NCBI GenBank assembly: GCA_046566065.1 | Contig: JBKHXK010000001.1 | Coordinates: 62,001 to 126,000, forward strand | Length of the DNA: 64,000 nucleotides | Source of the DNA: MB1-2 sp046566065 | Lineage (GTDB): Bacteria > Actinomycetota > CADDZG01 > WHSQ01 | Reading direction: 5' to 3' | In this document: positions 48,477 to 56,837 of the stretch, one piece after another | Layout: every line of letters begins with the position of its first letter | Numbering within the stretch: position 1 is the first letter of the stretch | The notes under the pieces: generated by a model | Databases searched by the model: none | Seen by the model: the letters and a program-made list of their open reading frames with translations, nothing else | Told to the model about the DNA's origin: nothing | Program-made: the position numbers and the translations under genes

Positions 48477-48836
48477 ATGGTCGACCTGGCTTCCCTGGCT
48501 GAGGAGAGCTTCTGCTACGTCACCACGACGGGCAGGCGCACCGGCAGGCCCCACGAGATCGAGATCTGGTTCGGCTGGAGCGAGGGCGCCACGATCTACC
48601 TCATGGCCGGCGGAGGCCACAGGACCGACTGGGTCCGCAACATGAAGGCCACGCCCTCTGTCAGCGTGCGCATCGCCGACCGGACCTTCGCCGGAACCGC
48701 CCGCATCGTGACCGACCCGGGCGAAGACGCACTCGCGCGCCGGCTACTCGCGGGCAAGTACCAGGGATGGCGCGAGGGGGCCGAGATGAGCACCTGGGCC
48801 CGCACCGCCCTCCCGGTAGCCATCGACCTGGCCTGA
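48477..48836 (+). CDS. Nitroreductase/deazaflavin (DUF385, Ddn-like) family protein
   Basis: A 119-residue split-barrel protein of the actinobacterial Ddn/DUF385 type, a group whose members use F420 or flavin. It shows SFCYVTTTGRRTGRPHEIEIWF and WVRNMKATPSVSVRIADR, with the short helical ending (REGAEMSTWARTALPVAIDL). I chose ATG 48477; the longer frame from 48402 overlaps the L25 promoter region and is not conserved in style. It may be a quinone or nitro reductase; the cofactor is inferred. Confidence 0.85.
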   Translation: MVDLASLAEESFCYVTTTGRRTGRPHEIEIWFGWSEGATIYLMAGGGHRTDWVRNMKATPSVSVRIADRTFAGTARIVTDPGEDALARRLLAGKYQGWREGAEMSTWARTALPVAIDLA

Positions 48837-48949
48837 AGACCCACGGCCCTTTTTCTTTGCGGAACCACGACCGCCCAGCGGTCACCACCCCGCAAAGAAC
48901 GTTCTCTGCCGCAACACTTCCGCTCAGCGAAAGCCCCATGCCAAAGAAC

Positions 48950-49033
48950 GAGCGGAGGCGGTGGACATGTGCGGGTGGGGCGGGCCGTGCCTCGAGCGGA
49001 GGCGGTGGCGGTGTGCGGGTGGGGCGGGCCGTG
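48950..49033. repeat. Tandem duplication, 44-nt period
   Basis: The 40-nt block beginning GAGCGGAGGCGGTGG and ending GGGGCGGGCCGTG occurs at 48950-48989 and again at 48994-49033 with only a small difference in the middle (ACAT replaced by CGG). Confidence 0.85.
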
Positions 49034-49037
49034 TGGA

Positions 49038-49080
49038 GGCGCACGCCGTCTATAGCCGAATAGCGCAGCCGGCGTGCGCC
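49038..49080. repeat. Perfect 11-bp inverted repeat with 21-nt loop
   Basis: GGCGCACGCCG (49038-49048) and CGGCGTGCGCC (49070-49080) can form a very stable stem directly after the tandem duplication. It has no T-run on either side. It may be part of a small structured RNA or a mobile-element relic. Confidence 0.75.
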
Positions 49081-49262
49081 GGAACCGAGTGAGGAGCGGC
49101 GCCGATCAGGCGCCCCCCGAACGTATCCGCCGCGACCGCACTGCCACCGCCGGAGCGGACACCGGGCCGCCGCCGGAGCGGGCACGGGCCACCGCCGGAG
49201 CGGGGGAGGTGTTCTGATGTAGCTGAAGCACGCTCAGACGTGCTCCAGTTAACCGAGAACGG

Positions 49263-50252
49263 TTAGGGCTGGTTCTCTCCGTGGAAGAGCTCGGAGACCG
49301 ACTCTTCTTCGAACACGGCCTTGATCGTCTGGGCGATCGTCGGCGCGATCGACAGCACGACGAGCTTGTCGATCGCCTTCTCGCTCGGAAGCGGAAGGGT
49401 GTTGGTCGTCACCACCTGGTGGATCGGTGAGTTCTTGATGCGGTCGGTGGCGGGGTCCGAGAGGACCGAGTGGGTCGCTGCGGCGTAGACCTCTGAGGCG
49501 CCGGCCGTCACGAGGGCCTCGGCCCCGTTGACCAGTGTGCCGGCGGTGTCGATCATGTCGTCGACGATCACGCAGACCCTGCCCTCCACCTCACCGACGA
49601 CGGCGAGCGTCTTGCTCTGATTGCGGGCGTCGCTCTGGCGGCGCTTGTGCAGGAAGGCGACGCTTCCATGGAGCCCGTGGAACTCGTTCATGTGCTGCAC
49701 CCACTTCTCCGCCAGACGCACGCGGCCGGCATCGGGAGAGACGATCACGAAATCGTCTTCCAGCATCCGAGCGAAGTAGTCGGCGAGCAACGGCAGGGCG
49801 GTCAGGTGGTCGAAGGGGACGTTGAAGAAACCCTGGATCTGCCCGGTGTGCAGGTCCACCGAGAGGACCCGATCGGCCCCCGCGGCCTCGTAGAAGTCGG
49901 CGATCATCTTGGCTGCGATCGGCTCCCGCGAGCGGGTCTTCTTGTCCTGGCGCGCGTAGGGATAGAACGGAGATACCGCAGTGATCCGCTTGGCCGAGGC
50001 CCTCTTCAAGGCGTCGATCATGTGGAGCTGCTGCATGAGGTGGAAGTCGACCGGGGCGCAGTGGCTCTGGATCACGAAGGCGTCGCAGCCTCGAACGGAA
50101 TCGTTGAACCTGACGTACTGCTCGGAGTTGGCGAACTCTTCGATCTCGACGGCCGAGAGCTTCATCCCGAGGTGCGAGCAAACCTCCCGGGCCAACCCGG
50201 GATTGGCAGTGCCTGAGAAGATCATCAAGCGCTTATGCGTGGGTAGCTGCAT
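49263..50252 (-). CDS. prs: Ribose-phosphate pyrophosphokinase
   Basis: A 329-residue PRPP synthase. MIFSGTANPGLAREVCSHLG opens the protein; the metal loop is VDLHTGQIQGFFNVPFDHL and the PRPP-binding loop is VCVIVDDMIDTAGTLVNGAE. It supplies PRPP for nucleotide, His and Trp synthesis. It is 6 nt downstream of glmU on the same strand, the actinobacterial glmU-prs pair. Confidence 0.97.
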   Translation of the reverse strand: MQLPTHKRLMIFSGTANPGLAREVCSHLGMKLSAVEIEEFANSEQYVRFNDSVRGCDAFVIQSHCAPVDFHLMQQLHMIDALKRASAKRITAVSPFYPYARQDKKTRSREPIAAKMIADFYEAAGADRVLSVDLHTGQIQGFFNVPFDHLTALPLLADYFARMLEDDFVIVSPDAGRVRLAEKWVQHMNEFHGLHGSVAFLHKRRQSDARNQSKTLAVVGEVEGRVCVIVDDMIDTAGTLVNGAEALVTAGASEVYAAATHSVLSDPATDRIKNSPIHQVVTTNTLPLPSEKAIDKLVVLSIAPTIAQTIKAVFEEESVSELFHGENQP

Positions 50253-50258
50253 CCGGAT

Positions 50259-51677
50259 CTATTCTCCCCGTTCCGAGGGCTTCTTGTCAGCTTCTGAGGC
50301 TCTTTTCATCTTGTCGCCTTTGCCCTCTATGACCCGGGCGGGAACCCCCACCGCCAGAGCATCGTCGGGGACGTCGCCCCGCACGACCGAACCCGCACCG
50401 GTCGCGGCCCTCTTGCCGACATGCACCGGGGCAACAAGCATCGTGTCGGAGCCGATGTATGCGTCGTCTTCGACTATCGACTTGTTCTTGCTCTGCCCGT
50501 CCCAGTTGCACGTGATCGTTCCCGCGCCGATATTGACCCCACGGCCGATCTCGGCATCACCTAGATAAGAGAGGTGGTGGGCCGCGCTGTTCTCTCCGAT
50601 CACCGTGTTCTTGGTCTCGACGAAGGTTCCCAGCTCGGCCCCCTTCTCGAGTCGGGTGCCGGGTCGAAGAGATGCGAAGGGACCGACGGTCGTGTCGGGA
50701 CCCAGCACCGAACCGCGCACAACCGCGAAGCTGACCTTGGCTCCCGGACCGATCTGGCTGTCGACCACGCGCACCTGAGGACCCACTTCAGCGCCGCTCG
50801 CCACGGTCGTTTCGCCTTCGAGGAAGGTGAAGGGAAGGATCGTCGCATCGCGTTCGATCTTCACGGAGGAATCGATGTAGGTCACGGCAGGGTCGACGAT
50901 CGTCACACCCTCTTCGAGGAAGCGCTCACACGCCCGTTCGCGCAGGAGGGCGCTCGCCTCGGCGAGCTGGGCGCGTGAGTTCACGCCGGCGATCTCGGCC
51001 TCGTCCGTCACCACCGCGCAGACCAACCTCCCACTCGAGCGCAACAGTGCGATGACGTCCGTGAGGTAGTACTCGCCTTGGGTGTTCTCGCGATCGATCT
51101 TGGACAACAGCTCGACCAATCCGCTCAACTCGAAGACATAGGTCCCGGCGTTGATCTCGTGGATGTCACGTTCGGCGGAGGTGGCATCGCGCTGTTCGAC
51201 GATCTTCTCGACGTTGCCGTCGCCATCCCGCACGATGCGGCCGTAACCGGCTGGGTCCTGAGCGTGAGCGGTCAGAACCGTCGCCGAAGCGCCCGTCCGC
51301 TCGTGCACCTCGAGCAACTCCTCCAGCGTTTCCGTCGTGAGCAACGGGGTGTCGCCGGCAGTCACCAAGACGTCGCCCTCGTCGACATCCAGCACCTCGA
51401 GCGCTACACGCAGCGCGTCTCCGGTTCCGCGCGGAGGGTCCTGCACGACGAAGTCGACCCCCTCGGCCAGTTCCGCGAGCGCTTCTCGGATCTCGTCGCG
51501 CCGCTTCGACGAGACCAGGACGCGGCGATCAAGATCTATCGCCGCCAGCGAGCTGAGGACGTGGCCTACCAAGGGCCGACCGGCTGCTCGATGCAGCACC
51601 TTGGGGAGCGCGGATTTGAGTCTCTTGCCTTCTCCGGCAGCGAGGATGACGGCGGTCCTAGAGCGACGCTTTCTCAT
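50259..51677 (-). CDS. glmU: Bifunctional UDP-GlcNAc pyrophosphorylase/acetyltransferase GlmU
   Basis: A 472-residue enzyme that makes UDP-GlcNAc for the cell wall. The N-terminal uridyltransferase has AVILAAGEGKRLKSALPKVL and ILTAHAQDPAGYGRIVRDG-type stretches; the C-terminal left-handed beta helix acetyltransferase has FVETKNTVIGENSAAHHLSY with the catalytic His and NIGAGTITCNWDGQSKNKS. The Lys-rich C-terminus is short. tRNA-Gln lies 23 nt upstream. Confidence 0.97.
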   Translation of the reverse strand: MRKRRSRTAVILAAGEGKRLKSALPKVLHRAAGRPLVGHVLSSLAAIDLDRRVLVSSKRRDEIREALAELAEGVDFVVQDPPRGTGDALRVALEVLDVDEGDVLVTAGDTPLLTTETLEELLEVHERTGASATVLTAHAQDPAGYGRIVRDGDGNVEKIVEQRDATSAERDIHEINAGTYVFELSGLVELLSKIDRENTQGEYYLTDVIALLRSSGRLVCAVVTDEAEIAGVNSRAQLAEASALLRERACERFLEEGVTIVDPAVTYIDSSVKIERDATILPFTFLEGETTVASGAEVGPQVRVVDSQIGPGAKVSFAVVRGSVLGPDTTVGPFASLRPGTRLEKGAELGTFVETKNTVIGENSAAHHLSYLGDAEIGRGVNIGAGTITCNWDGQSKNKSIVEDDAYIGSDTMLVAPVHVGKRAATGAGSVVRGDVPDDALAVGVPARVIEGKGDKMKRASEADKKPSERGE

Positions 51678-51700
51678 CAGCCTCCTCGCTCACAGACATC

Positions 51701-51772
51701 GCTGCCCCGCCTGGATTCGAACCAGAACTTAGGGAACCAAAATCCCTCGGGCTGCCAATTACCCCACGGGGC
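51701..51772 (-). tRNA. tRNA-Gln (anticodon TTG)
   Basis: A 72-nt tRNA on the minus strand. The acceptor arms are TGCCCCG/CGGGGCA with discriminator G, the anticodon arm is AGGGA-TTTTGGT-TCCCT with TTG at 34-36 and the T arm is TCTGG-TTCGAAT-CCAGG. CCA is not encoded. tRNA-Gln between ispE and glmU is a conserved actinobacterial position. Confidence 0.96.
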
Positions 51773-51857
51773 ACCGTCACGGCCGGCGGGTCACGCTGGT
51801 CCAGCGGTGCCGCCCTCCGCATACTAAAGAAAGCGCTTGGAGCTGCGGATATGGCTC

Positions 51858-52757
51858 TCATTCGAAGGTGACGCAGGACGGCGTCGAGCAGACCACCGCT
51901 ACCCGATCGAAGACATCGGTCACGCGATCCGCAACGGCCTCCGCGGCCTTACGGTCGCCCACCACGCCGAACAAGGTAGGGCCCGAACCGCTCAGCCCGG
52001 CCCCCAGGGCACCGGCATCGAGCAGCGCCTGGCGAGCGTCGGCCAGCTCCGGCCGCAGCCTGAGAGCCGGGGCCTCGAGGTCGTTCGATAGAAGTGCGGC
52101 GACCTCGGACACGTCGCCCGCTGCCAGGGCCATCGTCATGGGGGCCGGCGATTGCTCCACCCCGATCTCGTCTTCGGTCAGAGCCGCGTAGACCTCCGGT
52201 GTCAGCAGCGGAGTGTCCGAGAGACCGAGCACGAACCACAACAGGGTGGGGGGTGGCGGAAGCGGCGCCAGCTGCTCCCCGCGGCCGGTCACTAGCGAGG
52301 TCCCAGCGCCTCCGATACAGAAGGGGACGTCACTACCCAACCCGGCTGCGAGCTCCAGCAGCGTGGACTGATCGAGATGCGATCCCCAGAGGCGGTCCAG
52401 CGCCAGCAGCGCTCCGGCTGCGTTGCTGCTGCCTCCGCCAAGCCCACCACCGATGGGGATCCGCTTCACGACCTGAAGGTCGGCTCCACGTTCCTCCCCG
52501 GTGAATCCTCGCAACACCAGCGCGGCCTTATAGATGAGGTTGTCGGTGAGCTCCGGTAACAGTTGCTCACCCTGCTCGGACTCGACGTGGACGGTGATGT
52601 CGCCGTCGGAGGGGCTCGCGACCAGGTCGTCGAAGAGATCGACGCTGTGGAAGATCCCCTGCAGCTCGTGGTAGCCGTCGCCCCGCCGGCCCAGCACGCT
52701 GAGAAAGAGATTGAGCTTGGCCGACGTCTTCACACGCAGGCTCTCGGAGACGACCAT
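51858..52757 (-). CDS. ispE: 4-diphosphocytidyl-2-C-methyl-D-erythritol kinase
   Basis: A 299-residue GHMP kinase of the MEP isoprenoid pathway. AKLNLFLSVLGRRGDGYHEL carries the substrate-side residues, the ATP loop is PIGGGLGGGSSNAAGALLAL and the third motif is AGLSGSGPTLFGVV. The start is GTG/ATG at 52757 (MVVSESLRVKTSAKLN). Confidence 0.96.
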   Translation of the reverse strand: MVVSESLRVKTSAKLNLFLSVLGRRGDGYHELQGIFHSVDLFDDLVASPSDGDITVHVESEQGEQLLPELTDNLIYKAALVLRGFTGEERGADLQVVKRIPIGGGLGGGSSNAAGALLALDRLWGSHLDQSTLLELAAGLGSDVPFCIGGAGTSLVTGRGEQLAPLPPPPTLLWFVLGLSDTPLLTPEVYAALTEDEIGVEQSPAPMTMALAAGDVSEVAALLSNDLEAPALRLRPELADARQALLDAGALGAGLSGSGPTLFGVVGDRKAAEAVADRVTDVFDRVAVVCSTPSCVTFE

Positions 52758-52800
52758 CAGTGCAAGCTAACCGCCGATGCCCACAGCTCGGGCGAGAGAT

Positions 52801-53193
52801 CTAGAAGATCAGTCGCTCCAGGAGGGGAGCTACTTCCGACACCCGTTCCTTGTTCAGGTAGGAGTCCGACCAGTCGGGCTGCTCCTCGAGGACCGCCGAG
52901 AAGGCGACGATCTTGGCATCGGGCGCCATCGTGCGGAGGATCTTGGCGGCGTCGTCACCCTTCATCCGGGGCATCAGGTAGTCGAGGATCACGAAGGCCG
53001 GCTGGTAATGGAGGGCCATCGGCACGGCCTCGACGCCGTTCTCGGCCTCGCCCACGACCTCGAAGCCCTCCAGCTCGCACAGCATCCGAAGGACGTGACG
53101 GATCTCCTCGTCGTCGTCGACGATCAGCACGGTCCGCTTGGCACGAGCCTCGCCGACCAAGGTGTCCCCCTGTGAGGAATGCAGGTCAACCAT
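52801..53193 (-). CDS. Single-domain response regulator (CheY-like)
   Basis: A 130-residue stand-alone receiver: VLIVDDDEEIRHVLRML (acidic pocket), VILDYLMPRMKGDDAAKIL (phospho-acceptor Asp) and IVAFSAVLEEQ (switch Ser). The usual final lysine of the receiver (K-P) is replaced by the NKERVSEVAPLL segment, where the Lys may still serve. No output domain. It sits between ksgA and ispE, an insertion relative to mycobacteria. ATG 53193 is preferred over ATG 53205; neither has a strong ribosome-binding site. Confidence 0.9.
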   Translation of the reverse strand: MVDLHSSQGDTLVGEARAKRTVLIVDDDEEIRHVLRMLCELEGFEVVGEAENGVEAVPMALHYQPAFVILDYLMPRMKGDDAAKILRTMAPDAKIVAFSAVLEEQPDWSDSYLNKERVSEVAPLLERLIF

Positions 53194-53266
53194 GGCGGAA
53201 AACATAGGGCAACCTGTCCTGGGTGGGAAGGGGGCACATGTAGAACGCGAACAAAAAGCTGCTTGC

Positions 53267-54118
53267 TCAACTAGTCCGTCTGGGCGAGACCGCGGCGAAC
53301 CTTTTGGCTATGGAGACGAAATCTCCCAGTGCCAGTTGCTCCGCCCGAGCCCCCGGGTCCACCCCGGCTTCGATCAACAGCGGCTCGACCGGGCCCTCGG
53401 CCAGGGGGGCCAGGTTGTTGCGCAAGGTCTTCCGCCGCTGGGCGAAGGCGGCCCGGACCACGGGGAAGAGCACCTCCGGCGAGACCTCGGGAGCGTCCCT
53501 GCGCTCGATCCGGACCAGCACGGAATCGACGTTCGGAACCGGCCAGAACGCGTTGCGAGAGATCTTCGCGGCCAGGCTCGCGACCCCGTAGTAGGCGACC
53601 AGGACGCTGACCTGGCCGTAGATCTTCGAACCGGGGACGGCCACCAAACGCTCGCCGACCTCGCGTTGCGTCATCACGACCAACTCCCTGATCTGCGGCG
53701 CCCGCTCGAGTACACGGAGGACCACGGACACGGCGACGTTGTAGGGGAGGTTGGCGACCAGCGTTCGGGCCGGGACCTCTGCCAGATCGATCTCGAGAGC
53801 GTTGCCGAGGACGACTTCGACGTTCGTCACGCCCTCCAAGGTCTCACCGAGGACCCCTACCAGCCGGGGGTCGACCTCGATCGCGACCACGTGGGCCGCC
53901 GCATCCGCCAAACCCAGCGTGAGCGAGCCCGCCCCGGCCCCGATCTCGAGCACGGTGTCCGTGTCGCCCAGGCGCGCCACCTGGAGAACCTTCCGGATCG
54001 TGTTCGGATCGACCACGAAGTTCTGACCCAGCACCTTTGTCGGTCGAACGTCGTGGGCGGCCAGGACCTCGCGCAACCGGCGAGCACCCAGAAGGCTCGC
54101 CGGGTCAGTCGAGCCCAA
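53267..54118 (-). CDS. ksgA: 16S rRNA dimethyladenosine transferase RsmA/KsgA
   Basis: A 283-residue methyltransferase that dimethylates two adenines near the 3' end of 16S rRNA. HDVRPTKVLGQNFVVDPNTI, the SAM loop VLEIGAGAGSLTLGLAD, the catalytic NLPYNVAVSVVLR and the C-terminal AFAQRRKTLRNNL are diagnostic. The start is probably TTG 54118, overlapping the tatD 3' end by 14 nt; the residues after it already match the family. Confidence 0.96.
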   Translation of the reverse strand: MGSTDPASLLGARRLREVLAAHDVRPTKVLGQNFVVDPNTIRKVLQVARLGDTDTVLEIGAGAGSLTLGLADAAAHVVAIEVDPRLVGVLGETLEGVTNVEVVLGNALEIDLAEVPARTLVANLPYNVAVSVVLRVLERAPQIRELVVMTQREVGERLVAVPGSKIYGQVSVLVAYYGVASLAAKISRNAFWPVPNVDSVLVRIERRDAPEVSPEVLFPVVRAAFAQRRKTLRNNLAPLAEGPVEPLLIEAGVDPGARAEQLALGDFVSIAKRFAAVSPRRTS

Positions 54119-54863
54119 AGAAACGACGCGCGTTGTCCGTGGTCACCCTCGCCACGGAAGCGGGGTCTTCACCTCGCGCTGCAGCCACCGCTTCGCCGAC
54201 CAGTGGCACGTGCCCAGGTTCGTTCGGGCGACCCCTATGCGGCTCGGGCGTGAGGTACGGGGAGTCGGTCTCCACCAAGAGACGCTCCGCCGGCACCCGA
54301 GCGGCCGCCGCCCGGAGGTTCTCCGCGCTCTTGAACGACACGTTGCCCGCGAACGAGATGTGTGCCCCCAGTTCGAGAGCGCGCTGCAGCTGGGTCTCGT
54401 CCCCGGACCAGCAATGGAACACGAACCGGTCCGGCGGCCCCTCGTTCTCGAGCACCTCCAGAGCGGGATCGATCGACGAGCGTGTGTGGATGATCAGTGC
54501 CTTGTCGTAGCGCTTCGCCAACCCGATGTGATCGCGGAACGCCCGCTCCTGATCGACGGCCCTGGCGTAGTCGCGATAGAAGTCGAGCCCCGATTCACCG
54601 ACCGCAACGACCTCGGGGGCCGCCACCATCTCTTCGATCGCGGTCGCGGTGGCCCCATCCCATCCGTTGGCGGAGTTCGGATGCAGACCCACGGCGGCAT
54701 GGACGCGCTCGTCCTGCGCCAGCTGGATCGCCTGCAGGCTGGAGGAGATGTCAATCCCGACCGTCACCATCGAGGTGACTCCGGAAACCGCAGCTGCCTC
54801 CACGATCTGTTCCGCGCTCGCCGTCTCGCAGAGATGCAGGTGGCAGTGCGAGTCGAACCACAT
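54105..54863 (-). CDS. tatD: TatD-family metal-dependent deoxyribonuclease
   Basis: A 252-residue TIM-barrel hydrolase. Metal ligands: FDSHCHLHL at the N-terminus, VGESGLDFYRDYA, LIIHTRSSI, FHCWSGDETQ and LLVETDSPYLTPEPHRG. The start is ATG 54863; the longer frame runs into metG. It is 8 nt after metG, the conserved metG-tatD order; rpfB, which follows in mycobacteria, is missing. Confidence 0.95.
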   Translation of the reverse strand: MWFDSHCHLHLCETASAEQIVEAAAVSGVTSMVTVGIDISSSLQAIQLAQDERVHAAVGLHPNSANGWDGATATAIEEMVAAPEVVAVGESGLDFYRDYARAVDQERAFRDHIGLAKRYDKALIIHTRSSIDPALEVLENEGPPDRFVFHCWSGDETQLQRALELGAHISFAGNVSFKSAENLRAAAARVPAERLLVETDSPYLTPEPHRGRPNEPGHVPLVGEAVAAARGEDPASVARVTTDNARRFFGLD

Positions 54864-54871
54864 CGGGTGAT

Positions 54872-56416
54872 CTACTGATCTAGCCGCGGGAAGAGAGGCG
54901 CGCCCGTCTCGACCTTCGTCCCGGCCGTCAGACGGTTCCAGCCGCCATCTTCCGCCCAGTTGCGCCTCTCGACGTCGCCTTGGAGACCGAGCCTGCGCCA
55001 CAGCTCCTGCGCGGCGCGGGGAGTCATGGGAGAGGTCATCAGGGCCAGCTGCCGCAAGGCATCGGCCAACGAGTAGAGAACGATCTCGAGCCTCCGCTTC
55101 TGGGCAGGTTCCTTCGCCAGGGCCCACGGGGCGGTCTCTTCCACGTAGGCATTCGCCTTGCGCACGAAGGACCAGGCCGCCTTGGCAGCCTGGTGCGGCG
55201 CCACGTCATCTATGGCGGACTCCATGTCGGCAAGCGCCCGGTCGTGCGTCTCGCGCAGCTCCTTCTCCGAGCTGGTCAACTCGGACTCGGTCGGTGGATC
55301 GGGCAGGACCCCGTCGAAGTAGCGACCCACCATCGAAAGGACGCGCGAGGCAAGGTTGCCGAAGTCGTTCGCCAGGTCCGAGTTGTAGCGCTCGACCATC
55401 GCCTCCCAGGAGAAGTTGCCATCCAGCCCGAAGGAGATCTCGCGCAGGAAGTAGTAGCGGTAGCCGTCGGACCCGAAGGTCTCGATCAGGTCGTGTGGCG
55501 AGATACCGGTGAGCTTGCTCTTGCTCATCTTCTCTCCGCCGACCTGCAGGTAGCCGTGCGCGAAGACGGTGCGGGGTAGCGGCATATCCAAGGCCATGAG
55601 CATCGCCGGCCAGATGACCGAGTGGAACCAGAGGATGTCTTTGCCCACCAGATGGATGTCCGCAGGCCAGATCTGCTCAAACCTGCGCTTGTCCGTCCCG
55701 TAACCGACGGCCGTGATGTAGTTCTGCAGCGCGTCGATCCAGACGTAGATGACGTGTTTGGAGTCCCACGGCAACGGGATCCCCCAGTCGAAGCTGACCC
55801 GTGAGATGGAGAGGTCGTCGAGTCCTTGGCGCAACTTGCCGAGGATCTCGTTGCGCCGTGACTCCGGCATGACAGCGCGCTCGTCTCCTTCGTAGAGCTC
55901 GATCAACCTGTTCGCGTAGTTGGACAGCCGGAAGAAGTAGTTCTCCTCTTCGACGACGTCGGGCTCGGTGCCGTGCAACGGGCACTTCCCTTCGACGAGC
56001 TCGTCCTCGACCTTGAAGGCTTCGCAGCCCACGCAATAGAGGCCCTTGTAAGTGCCGAGATAGATCTCGCCCTTGTCGTAGAGGGCCTGGACGAACTCCT
56101 GGACCGGGCCTTCGTGGCGCGCTTCGGTCGTGCGGATGAAGTCGTCGTTGGAGATGTCCAGGGCCTTCCAGACCTCCGTCCACCGGGGGACGATCGAATC
56201 CGTCCACTCCTTGGGCGACATCTGTTTGGCCTCGGCCGTTCGCAGGATCTTCTCGCCGTGCTCGTCGGTCCCGGTGAGGAAGTGGACCTTTCTGCCCTGC
56301 ATCCGGCGGAAGCGGCAGATCATGTCCGCGGCCACGGTCGTGTAAGCGTGGCCCAGGTGCGGGACGTCGTTGACGTAGTAGATGGGGGTCGTGACGTAGA
56401 AGGTGTCCTGGCTCAC
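54872..56416 (-). CDS. metG: Methionyl-tRNA synthetase
   Basis: A 514-residue class I aminoacyl-tRNA synthetase. The HIGH motif is in NDVPHLGHAYTTVAADM, the KMSKS loop is GGEKMSKSKLTG and a single zinc knuckle is present (CVGCEAF ... GKCPLHG). The C-terminal dimerisation domain of longer MetG proteins is absent, as in mycobacteria. GTG 56416 starts about 125 nt from the divergent AbrB gene. Confidence 0.97.
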   Translation of the reverse strand: MSQDTFYVTTPIYYVNDVPHLGHAYTTVAADMICRFRRMQGRKVHFLTGTDEHGEKILRTAEAKQMSPKEWTDSIVPRWTEVWKALDISNDDFIRTTEARHEGPVQEFVQALYDKGEIYLGTYKGLYCVGCEAFKVEDELVEGKCPLHGTEPDVVEEENYFFRLSNYANRLIELYEGDERAVMPESRRNEILGKLRQGLDDLSISRVSFDWGIPLPWDSKHVIYVWIDALQNYITAVGYGTDKRRFEQIWPADIHLVGKDILWFHSVIWPAMLMALDMPLPRTVFAHGYLQVGGEKMSKSKLTGISPHDLIETFGSDGYRYYFLREISFGLDGNFSWEAMVERYNSDLANDFGNLASRVLSMVGRYFDGVLPDPPTESELTSSEKELRETHDRALADMESAIDDVAPHQAAKAAWSFVRKANAYVEETAPWALAKEPAQKRRLEIVLYSLADALRQLALMTSPMTPRAAQELWRRLGLQGDVERRNWAEDGGWNRLTAGTKVETGAPLFPRLDQ

Positions 56417-56475
56417 TGACGACTGCCCCTAGGCTCGCTTCGGTGACCGACCTGACCGAGATGTCCGATGTGTAC

Positions 56476-56504
56476 TTGACTGCCCTCCGTCCGAGGGCTA
56501 GGTT
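56476..56504 (+). promoter_or_regulatory. Promoter of AbrB-like gene with palindromic spacer
   Basis: TTGACT (56476-56481), a 17-nt spacer and TAGGTT (56499-56504). The spacer GCCCTC-CGTCC-GAGGGC is itself an inverted repeat with 6-bp arms, so a dimeric regulator bound there would block RNA polymerase. Auto-repression by the AbrB-like product is one possibility. Confidence 0.6.
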
Positions 56505-56543
56505 TTACAGGACTTACCAGCAATCACCCCAGGGGGCGCAAAC

Positions 56544-56837
56544 ATGAAGTCTACCGGCGTAGTGCGGAAGATCGACGAGCTGGGTCGCATCGTGCTCCCG
56601 TCGGAGCTCCGCAAGGTCTTCGGGATCCGGGAAGGCGACGAGCTCGACATCTCGGTCGACGGGGAGCGGGTGATCCTCCAGAAACGTCAGGACCTCTGTC
56701 TGTTCTGCGGGGCCGCCGAGCCGGCGTTGGAGCACAAGGGCCGCAAGCTCTGCCAGACCTGCGCCTCCGAGATCTCGGTGCAGGCACCTCGCGAGGTGCG
56801 CCTGCCCGACACCGAGAAGACCGAAACCCCGGCTTAA
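56544..56837 (+). CDS. AbrB/SpoVT-type regulator with C-terminal zinc knuckle
   Basis: A 97-residue DNA-binding protein. The N-terminal swapped-hairpin domain is textbook AbrB: STGVVRKIDELGRIVLPSEL, then IREGDELDISVDGERVIL. The C-terminal half has four cysteines (CLFC at 52-55 and CQTC at 70-73) that would bind zinc, followed by a short charged tail. AbrB-type proteins with a zinc knuckle occur in Firmicutes and some actinobacteria as global transition regulators. It converges with rsmI and overlaps it by 4 nt. Confidence 0.92.
   Translation: MKSTGVVRKIDELGRIVLPSELRKVFGIREGDELDISVDGERVILQKRQDLCLFCGAAEPALEHKGRKLCQTCASEISVQAPREVRLPDTEKTETPA

Larger units (their letters stand above)
48837..49262. 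other. Gene-free, repeat-rich GC-rich stretch
   Basis: No credible gene in 426 nt. It holds a 44-nt tandem duplication, an 11-bp perfect inverted repeat and three copies of a CCGCCGGAGCGG core at 49147-49203. A short AGCACG/CGTGCT stem (49227-49244) and TAACCG/CGGTTA around the prs stop lie at the right edge. It separates the convergent Ddn-like and prs genes. Confidence 0.6.
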
